9,326 nucleotides of DNA from DASUBV01 sp035763085. Its GTDB lineage: Bacteria > Actinomycetota > Actinomycetes > Streptosporangiales > Streptosporangiaceae. The stretch is taken from the NCBI GenBank assembly GCA_035763085.1, contig DASUBV010000027.1:1-9326 (forward strand), read 5' to 3'. Below are positions 1 to 9,326 of this stretch, piece after piece. Position numbers and translations under genes: made by a program. The stretch's first letter is position 1. The number at the start of each line of letters is the position of its first letter. Under the pieces are notes generated by a model, which did no database searches, was not told where the DNA came from, and was given only the letters and a program-made list of their open reading frames with translations.

Positions 1-154
1 GCTCGCGCGGGAATTCCTCGCGCGTCCAGTAGTCGCTGATGACCGGCTCGACGTTCTTCTCCATGAACTCCCGGACCCGCCCGGCCAGCTCGCGGCCTGG
101 CGGGTCCAGCAGCAGGTCCAGGGAGTAGAAGTCGCTGGCCGATGCGTCGTTCAT
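1..154 (-). CDS. acyl-CoA dehydrogenase family protein, N-terminal fragment (runs off the window edge)
   Basis: Only the first 51 codons are present; the gene continues leftward beyond base 1. The translation starts MNDASASDFYSLDLLLDPP and goes on with a helix reading REFMEKNVEPVISDYW, then the segment EEFPRE. This fits the start of the alpha-helical N-terminal domain of acyl-CoA dehydrogenases, especially the glutaryl-CoA dehydrogenase-like group, in which a short 'FY-LDDLL' opening is followed by a helix ending in a conserved 'V-P-I-DYW--EFP' pattern. Such enzymes are FAD flavoproteins that make the alpha,beta double bond in acyl-CoA thioesters during fatty-acid or amino-acid breakdown. The ATG at 154-152 is supported by a strong ribosome binding site four bases upstream. 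The flavin and catalytic regions lie outside the window, so substrate and activity cannot be judged. It is divergent from lhr and probably unrelated in function. Confidence 0.75.
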   Translation of the reverse strand, partial: MNDASASDFYSLDLLLDPPGRELAGRVREFMEKNVEPVISDYWTREEFPRE

Positions 155-164
155 GAGGTCCTCC
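155..164 (-). promoter_or_regulatory. ribosome binding site of the acyl-CoA dehydrogenase gene
   Basis: On the minus strand the sequence GGAGGACCTC sits directly before the ATG at 154. GGAGGA is a near-perfect Shine-Dalgarno match at four bases spacing and decides the start. The 13-mer GAGGACCTCATGA here recurs exactly at the whiB start (7846-7858). Confidence 0.7.
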
Positions 165-553
165 CCGTACCGGACCGTGGGCAAGCGGGCTTAGACCTGC
201 TGCCCGCAGCGGCGCCATTCAACCGCGGGCCGGGTACGGGGACCCGATCGGCCTGCTAGCGCGGGCTGGGGTGGGCAGCACGATCGCGTCAGAGCCGGTC
301 GCGGTGGCCAGCCGGTCGGCGGCCAGGCCCCGGTGGCTGCCGGGCACCACGGCCGGGTCAGGCAGGCATGGCTGCTTACCGATGCGGCCGGTCAGGGAGC
401 TACCCGCCGGCCGCCTCACCGACGGGCCTGACGTTGGACTTGCTATAGGAGGCGAGTGGCCATTTTCCGGACGGAATGTCCCTCATGGCCCTCATCTGCG
501 CGCCTGACCGGTGCGGCCGTCGCGGGGCCGGACTGTCGGCCCGGCAGGGCAGT
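165..553. other. divergent spacer between acyl-CoA dehydrogenase and lhr, no supported gene
   Basis: About 390 bases lie between the two divergently read genes. Two short open frames exist (minus 219-419, plus 271-507), but neither has a recognisable domain or a good ribosome binding site, and the plus frame runs into lhr. Visible structure is limited to a small hairpin at 231-246 (CGGGT, six-base loop, ACCCG) and an isolated AGGAGG at 447-452 next to a possible -10 element. The region must hold the promoters for both neighbours. It could also contain the remains of a decayed gene, but I cannot name one. Confidence 0.5.
444..452 (+). promoter_or_regulatory. candidate extended -10 element overlapping an isolated Shine-Dalgarno-like AGGAGG
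   Basis: TGCTATAGG at 441-449 resembles an extended -10 box (TGnTAnnnT-like), with no clear -35 hexamer at the expected distance. It overlaps AGGAGG at 447-452. A transcript starting about seven bases after the -10 would begin near 456, which would give lhr a leader of roughly 100 bases. The AGGAGG is not correctly spaced for any lhr start codon, so it may be chance or may serve a short leader frame starting GTG at 456. Confidence 0.25.
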
Positions 554-6071
<5,518 letters not shown>

Positions 6072-6088
<17 letters not shown>

Positions 6089-6257
6089 CCCGCCCGGGTT
6101 TCCGCCCGGTCCCTGCGGGAGTCCGCCTCCGCGGATGGTCCCGGCCAAGCCCCGCCCAGCCCCTGCTGGGCTCCGCCTCCGCGGGCGATCCCGGCCAAGC
6201 CCGGCACGGCACGGCCCCGCCCAGCCCGGCGGGGCTCCGCCTCTGCGGCTGGCCCGG
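6072..6257 (+). repeat. ~50-bp tandem repeat array starting in the lhr 3' end and filling the spacer
   Basis: Four copies of a core TCCGCCTCCGCGG begin at 6072 (TCCGCCTGCGCGG, inside lhr, coding the last residues RLRG), 6122, 6172 and 6236 (TCCGCCTCTGCGG). The spacings are 50, 50 and 64 bases. Copies 2 and 3 also share TCCCGGCCAAGCCC, and copies 2 to 4 are preceded by a small hairpin of the form (A/G)(G/T)CCC-loop-GGG(A/C). The array fills most of the 213-base gap between lhr and the glycosyltransferase gene. It has no unique spacers of equal size, so it is not a CRISPR array. It may be derived from the lhr tail by duplication or be one locus of a dispersed intergenic repeat. Confidence 0.75.
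6154..6236 (+). terminator. candidate hairpin terminator region downstream of lhr
   Basis: Within the repeat array, GCCCAG (6154-6159) pairs with CTGGGC (6166-6171), and AGCCC (6223-6227) pairs with GGGCT (6232-6236). A weaker TCCC/GGGA pair lies at 6110-6120. There is no T tract, which is common for actinobacterial terminators. These could end or attenuate lhr transcription, but stems are only four to six base pairs. Confidence 0.3.
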
Positions 6258-6301
6258 CAGCGGACTTTTGAAGTGCCCGGAGCGGGGCAGGTCAGCACCG
6301 C

Positions 6302-7717
6302 ATGGGATCCACGGGGACTGATCGGACCAGCACGGGGGCTGCCGGGCCGGACGGCACCCCGGCTGATGCTGCCCGCGGCACGGCGGGCAGGCGGGGCCAG
6401 GGCCAGCCTGGCCAGGGCGGGCCGGTCTCGGGCCAGGACCGGGGCCGCCGGCCGGGCCGCGAGTGGCTGGGGCGGACCTGGGCCGTCTGGCTAGTCACCG
6501 GCGCGGCGTGGGCGATGGCCGCGGCACTCATCGCCTACATGGTGTACTGCGCCCTGACCAACCCCGGTCACCTGCGCATGCCCGACCTGGAGGTCTACCG
6601 CAACGGCGGCGAGTCCATCCGGAACGGCTCCGGGCTGTACACGACGCTGACCAACGGGAAGCTGCTGTTTACCTATCCCCCGGTCTCAGGGGTGCTGTCG
6701 GTGCCGCTGACCTGGGTGCCCGCCCAGGCAGCCCGCGCCGCCTGGATGCTGATGGTCTACCTGCCCCTGGCCGTCGTCATCTGGCTGGCCTTCCGCCCGG
6801 TGCTGGCCAGGGCCGGGCGGTACGCGCCGGCCGTGCTCGGGCTGCTGATCACCTGCGGCACGCTGCTGACGCCGATGCGCCAGGAAGTGCATTACGGCCA
6901 GATCGACATCTTCCTGGTCGCCCTGTGCGCCCTGGACTGCCTGGCCCGCCGCCCGCGCTGGCCGCGCGGGGCGCTGATCGGCCTGGCCACCGCGATCAAG
7001 CTGGTGCCCGGCGTCTTCGTGATCTACCTGCTGATCACCGGCCGGCGCAAGGCCGCCGCCGTCGCCGCCGGCTCGTTCGCGGCCTGGACCGGGCTGGCCT
7101 GGCTGATCGCACCCGAGGCCTCGGCCCACTACTGGACCAGCGCGGTCTTCAACGCCAGCCGGCTCGGGCAGAACGCGCAGGCCGCCAACCAGTCGCTCAA
7201 CGGCATGCTGCTGCGAGCCTTCTTCCCGCATCCGCCGCCGGCCGTGCTGTGGATCGCGGTGGCCCTGCTGGTGGGTGTGGCCGGGTTCGCCATCGCCCGG
7301 GTCGTCTCGCGGCGCGGTTTCGAGCTCGGCGGAGTGGCCAGCACCGGCCTGCTGGCAGCCCTGCTATCCCCGGTCGCCTGGGTGCACCACTACTGCTGGG
7401 TCATCCTGGCCATCGGCGCCATCGCCGGCAACTGCCGCAGCGAGCGGCGGGTGATCGCGGCGATCGTGGCGGGCGGCCTGTTCATGAGCGTCATGCCCAT
7501 TTTCGGCGGGTACGTGTATTACACCCACCTTGTTCCGGCACTGCCCGCCATGCTCCTGCAGGACGGGTTCGGCCTGGCCGCGCTGGGACTGATCTGGATC
7601 ATCTTCCGGATCCGGGTCACCAGCGCGGATCGATGGCTGTCGCCGGGGCCGGCTCTCGCTGAGGGCCCGGAACCGGCGACCGGGCCGGCCGCGCTGGCCG
7701 GGAGGCACGCCAGGTAG
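6302..7717 (+). CDS. GT87/DUF2029 membrane glycosyltransferase, probable polyprenol-phosphate-mannose-dependent alpha-1,2-mannosyltransferase
   Basis: This 471-aa polytopic membrane protein has the hallmarks of the GT87 (PimE/DUF2029) family, which transfers mannose from a polyprenyl phosphate donor onto envelope glycolipids or related acceptors. The putative catalytic Asp lies in the first outside loop in MPDLEVYR (93-100, D95). Other family motifs are FTYPP (123-127), HYGQID (197-202), AIKLVPG (231-237), NQSLNG (296-301) and LSPVAWVHH (355-363). About ten or eleven membrane helices are visible, the first at about 61-84. A Gly/Arg-rich cytoplasmic tail of about 57 residues precedes it. The ATG is preceded by GGAGCGGGGCAGG at a workable distance. 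The gene follows lhr by 213 bases of repeats and is probably transcribed separately. The exact acceptor cannot be told; PimE-like and other mannan or arabinan enzymes share these motifs. Confidence 0.85.
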   Translation: MGSTGTDRTSTGAAGPDGTPADAARGTAGRRGQGQPGQGGPVSGQDRGRRPGREWLGRTWAVWLVTGAAWAMAAALIAYMVYCALTNPGHLRMPDLEVYRNGGESIRNGSGLYTTLTNGKLLFTYPPVSGVLSVPLTWVPAQAARAAWMLMVYLPLAVVIWLAFRPVLARAGRYAPAVLGLLITCGTLLTPMRQEVHYGQIDIFLVALCALDCLARRPRWPRGALIGLATAIKLVPGVFVIYLLITGRRKAAAVAAGSFAAWTGLAWLIAPEASAHYWTSAVFNASRLGQNAQAANQSLNGMLLRAFFPHPPPAVLWIAVALLVGVAGFAIARVVSRRGFELGGVASTGLLAALLSPVAWVHHYCWVILAIGAIAGNCRSERRVIAAIVAGGLFMSVMPIFGGYVYYTHLVPALPAMLLQDGFGLAALGLIWIIFRIRVTSADRWLSPGPALAEGPEPATGPAALAGRHAR

Positions 7718-7728
7718 CCCTGCGGGCT
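7716..7728 (+). terminator. small hairpin at the stop codon of the glycosyltransferase gene
   Basis: AGCCC (7716-7720), loop TGC, GGGCT (7724-7728) forms a five-pair stem overlapping the TAG stop codon. It has the same arms as the hairpin at 6223-6236 after lhr. It lacks a T tract and is weak, so termination is only a suggestion. Confidence 0.25.
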
Positions 7729-7854
7729 GCATCGCGGCCTGCCACGGGAAGGAATCTTCGAGCCCGCGTGAGTAGACCGGGCGGACCCGGGCAGTGCAGA
7801 CGGACACGACCCATCTCGCCTGCGCGGGCAGGCGGCACGCACCTCGAGGACCTC
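7729..7854 (+). promoter_or_regulatory. whiB-like gene leader with a stem-loop
   Basis: The gap between the glycosyltransferase stop and the chosen whiB start must hold the whiB promoter if the gene has its own; I cannot point to a convincing -35/-10 pair. A perfect seven-pair stem, CGCCTGC (7817-7823) with loop GCGG and GCAGGCG (7828-7834), ends 20 bases before the start codon and 11 bases before the ribosome binding site. The whiB frame is open through the leader back to GTG 7768. The hairpin may tune translation or mark an upstream attenuation site. Confidence 0.4.
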
Positions 7855-8142
7855 ATGACCATGGCAGAGCACCAGGACTGGCGTGAGCGGGGCGCCTGCC
7901 TGTCGGCGGATCCTGACCTGTTTTTCCCGATCTCCTCGCGCGGTGTCTCGGCCGGGCAGATCACCCGCGCCAAGAGCATCTGCGCGGGCTGCCCGGTACA
8001 GGCGCCGTGCCTGAGCTTCGCGCTGGCCGCCCAGCAGCAGCACGGCATCTGGGGCGGCACCACCGAGGCGGAGCGCAAGAAGATGCGCCGCCGTGCCCGC
8101 CGCCCGCCGGCCCGCGCCGGCCGGGAGCGCACCGCAGCGTGA
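7855..8142 (+). CDS. WhiB-family [4Fe-4S] transcriptional regulator
   Basis: The 95-aa product is a Wbl protein. It has the four cluster cysteines C15, C43, C46 and C52 (spacing C-x27-C-x2-C-x5-C), the segment DPDLFFP (19-25), the G[VI]WGG turn as GIWGG (64-68) and a basic tail KKMRRRARRPPARA that would contact DNA. Wbl proteins bind an oxygen- and NO-sensitive iron-sulfur cluster and usually act with the primary sigma factor region 4. The sequence is closest in layout to WhiB1/WblE-type proteins. It lacks the RGRPR-type AT-hook of WhiB7. The start at 7855 is supported by GAGGA four bases upstream; ATG 7861 would also fit and give 93 aa. A GTG at 7768 would add 29 non-conserved residues and is less likely. 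The gene is read alone, convergent with the Rho_N-like gene. Its targets cannot be inferred. Confidence 0.92.
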   Translation: MTMAEHQDWRERGACLSADPDLFFPISSRGVSAGQITRAKSICAGCPVQAPCLSFALAAQQQHGIWGGTTEAERKKMRRRARRPPARAGRERTAA

Positions 8143-8145
8143 GCC

Positions 8146-8180
8146 GCCCGGGCCCCGGTCCATGGGTCCGGGACCCGGGC
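8146..8180. terminator. bidirectional hairpin between convergent whiB-like and Rho_N-like genes
   Basis: GCCCGGGCCCCGG (8146-8158) pairs with CCGGGACCCGGGC (8168-8180) around a nine-base loop, with 12 of 13 positions complementary and one C-A mismatch. It lies three bases after the whiB stop and 14 bases from the end of the leftward gene. Placement and symmetry fit a shared terminator acting on both strands. There is no T tract. Confidence 0.65.
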
Positions 8181-8193
8181 GCTCGCGATGGCG

Positions 8194-8463
8194 CTACCGC
8201 TCGCCTAGTTTCCTGGCCAGCTCATCGCGGCCCATCTTCGACCGGCCGGGCAGGTCACGCTTCTTGGCGATCTGGTAGAGCTCCGCTCGGGTCTTCGGGG
8301 TAGCCGCGCCCGTGCGCTTGCGCTGGGCGACGGCGGCGCCCTGCCTGCCGAGCGCCGTCTTGGTCTTGGCCGGCATCCGGGAGATCGTCTTCTTGCCTGC
8401 CGCGGCGCTCTGGGCTTTGCTCACGTTGCGCCGGGCGGTCTGCGTCTGCCTGGTGGTAGCCAT
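8194..8463 (-). CDS. small basic protein with a Rho_N/SAP-like C-terminal module
   Basis: The 89-aa product starts MATTRQTQTARRNVSKAQ and has two parts. Residues 1-56 are Lys/Arg/Ala-rich and probably unstructured, with AKTKTALGRQGAAVAQRKR near the middle. Residues 57-87 (KTRAELYQIAKKRDLPGRSK onward, ending ELARKL) look like a helix-extended-loop-helix of the Rho termination factor N-terminal type, which also resembles SAP motifs and tails of some actinobacterial DNA-binding proteins. Binding to DNA or RNA is a reasonable inference; no catalytic residues are present. The ATG at 8463 has AGGAG five bases upstream. It lies 43 bases downstream of the DUF72 gene on the same strand and may share its transcript. 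Similar small proteins are sometimes labelled plasmid stabilization protein without experimental support. Confidence 0.75.
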   Translation of the reverse strand: MATTRQTQTARRNVSKAQSAAAGKKTISRMPAKTKTALGRQGAAVAQRKRTGAATPKTRAELYQIAKKRDLPGRSKMGRDELARKLGER

Positions 8464-8468
8464 CGCAG

Positions 8469-8476
8469 CTCCTTCC
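8469..8476 (-). promoter_or_regulatory. ribosome binding site of the Rho_N-like gene
   Basis: On the minus strand GGAAGGAG, followed by five bases and the ATG at 8463, is a strong Shine-Dalgarno match. It picks this internal ATG over the long frame that continues upstream through the DUF72 gene in another register. Confidence 0.7.
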
Positions 8477-8506
8477 TGTCGGGTCCCTGTCGTGCTTGCT
8501 CGCTGG

Positions 8507-9289
8507 TCAGGCCGGCGCCGGAGCCGTAGCGCCTGCCACGGTCGCGCCGGCCCGGCCGGCGAGCGAGGTGAAGGCAGCGCAGTCGAGCACGGCGGCGCCG
8601 CCCTGGTCGTTGTTGAAGTAGGCGAAGACATCGGCGCTGGCCGGCCAGGTACGGGCCAGCCGCTGCGCCCAGTGCCACAAGGCCTGCCGTCCGTAGCGCG
8701 GCCAGGGCTGCGCCGCTCCCTCATGCAGCCGCAGGTAGCCCCAGCCGGCCGTCCGCCATAGCGGCGTGAGCGCCCGGCCGCGGCGGTCAGCCCAGCACAG
8801 CGCGGCCTGGTGGTGTTCCAGCAGCGCCCGGGTCTGCGGGTTCCACCAGGACGGGTGACGGAACTCCACCGCGACCCGGATGCCCGGCTGCCGGGCAAGC
8901 TCGCGCAGGCAGGCGTCGAGATCATCGAGGGCGCCGCGATCGCCGCGCAGGTTCGGGGGCAGCTGCAGCAGCACCGGGCCGAGCCGGTCGCCCAGCCCGG
9001 TGGCGGCCGCCAGGAAGCGTGCCGCCGGCTCGGCCGGGTCGCGCAGCCGCCGGATGTGGGTCAGGTACCGGCTGGCCTTCACGGCCATCACGAAGCCATC
9101 GGGGGTCCGGTCCCGCCACGCGGCGAAGGACTCGCGGCTGGGCAGCCGGTAGAACGAGCCGTTGTTCTCGACCGTCGGGTAGTGCCCGGCGTAGTGCTCC
9201 AGCCAGGCCCGCTGCGGCACGCCGGCCGGGTACAGGACACCGCGCCAGTCGCGGTACTGCCACCCGGAAGTCCCGGCCAGGACAGGCAT
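8507..9289 (-). CDS. DUF72 (YecE-like) TIM-barrel family protein
   Basis: This complete 260-aa protein matches the DUF72 family throughout. It opens with AGTSGWQYRDWRG (5-17), followed by VENNGSFYRLPS (40-51), VKASRYLTHIRRL (70-82), LGPVLLQLPPNL (103-114), VAVEFRHPSWW (139-149), YLRLHEG (185-191) with PWPRYG (195-200), and VFAYFNND (221-228). The family folds as a TIM barrel, and its biochemical role is not established; conserved acidic and aromatic residues suggest an enzyme or a nucleic-acid-related function. The RLHEG...PWPRYG version marks a subgroup common in bacteria, so it is not a defect. The start at 9289 is set by homology; the upstream sequence has only a weak GGACAG nine bases away. 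The last ~20 residues are Ala/Gly-rich. It is the first gene of a probable two-gene leftward unit with the Rho_N-like gene. Confidence 0.9.
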   Translation of the reverse strand: MPVLAGTSGWQYRDWRGVLYPAGVPQRAWLEHYAGHYPTVENNGSFYRLPSRESFAAWRDRTPDGFVMAVKASRYLTHIRRLRDPAEPAARFLAAATGLGDRLGPVLLQLPPNLRGDRGALDDLDACLRELARQPGIRVAVEFRHPSWWNPQTRALLEHHQAALCWADRRGRALTPLWRTAGWGYLRLHEGAAQPWPRYGRQALWHWAQRLARTWPASADVFAYFNNDQGGAAVLDCAAFTSLAGRAGATVAGATAPAPA

Positions 9290-9326
9290 GTCATCGAACT
9301 GTCCACGGCTGGCCTGGCCAAACCTC

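Noticed and set aside
185..191. DUF72 motif YLRLHEG instead of RLHG as a possible defect (protein residues)
   Set aside because: Together with PWPRYG it matches a known subgroup pattern of the family, so it is not a lesion.
6463..7662. Plus-strand open frame of 399 codons inside the glycosyltransferase gene
   Set aside because: Out-of-frame shadow; the overlapping frame has all GT87 motifs and membrane helices.
8512..8925. N-terminal extension of the Rho_N-like frame through the DUF72 gene
   Set aside because: The upstream part is the shadow of DUF72 in another frame, and a strong ribosome binding site points to the ATG at 8463.

Overview
The window reads as chromosomal DNA of a high-GC Gram-positive actinomycete. 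GC is very high, third codon positions are overwhelmingly G or C, and there is a WhiB-family iron-sulfur regulator (a family confined to actinobacteria and their phages) and an actinobacterial-type Lhr helicase. Genus cannot be fixed from the sequence; the Gly/Pro/Arg-rich inserts are common in several filamentous actinomycete groups. No RNA gene, insertion sequence, integrase, CRISPR array or toxin-antitoxin pair was seen.

Layout from left to right. The 5' end of an acyl-CoA dehydrogenase gene reads leftward off the edge (1-154). A roughly 400-base divergent spacer without a convincing gene follows. Then comes a giant rightward gene for the Lhr DNA repair helicase (554-6088). It is longer than usual because of five low-complexity inserts or linkers, one of them a clean hexapeptide repeat encoded by an 18-bp minisatellite. 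Its last codons form the first unit of a ~50-bp repeat array that continues through the spacer (6072-6257). A rightward membrane gene for a GT87/DUF2029 polyprenol-phosphate-dependent mannosyltransferase follows (6302-7717), then a rightward whiB-like gene with a ~137-base leader (7855-8142). A strong perfect-but-one palindrome (8146-8180) separates it from a leftward pair: a small basic protein with a Rho_N-like module (8194-8463) and, upstream of it, a DUF72 TIM-barrel protein (8507-9289).

The genes do not form one obvious pathway. Lhr is a DNA-damage helicase, WhiB a redox- or NO-responsive regulator, GT87 a cell-envelope enzyme, and the DUF72/Rho_N pair has no assigned pathway. I see no clear new multi-gene system. 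The most unusual points are the repeat array that starts inside the lhr 3' end, the hexapeptide minisatellite in Lhr, the structured whiB leader, and the small Rho_N-like protein paired with DUF72.
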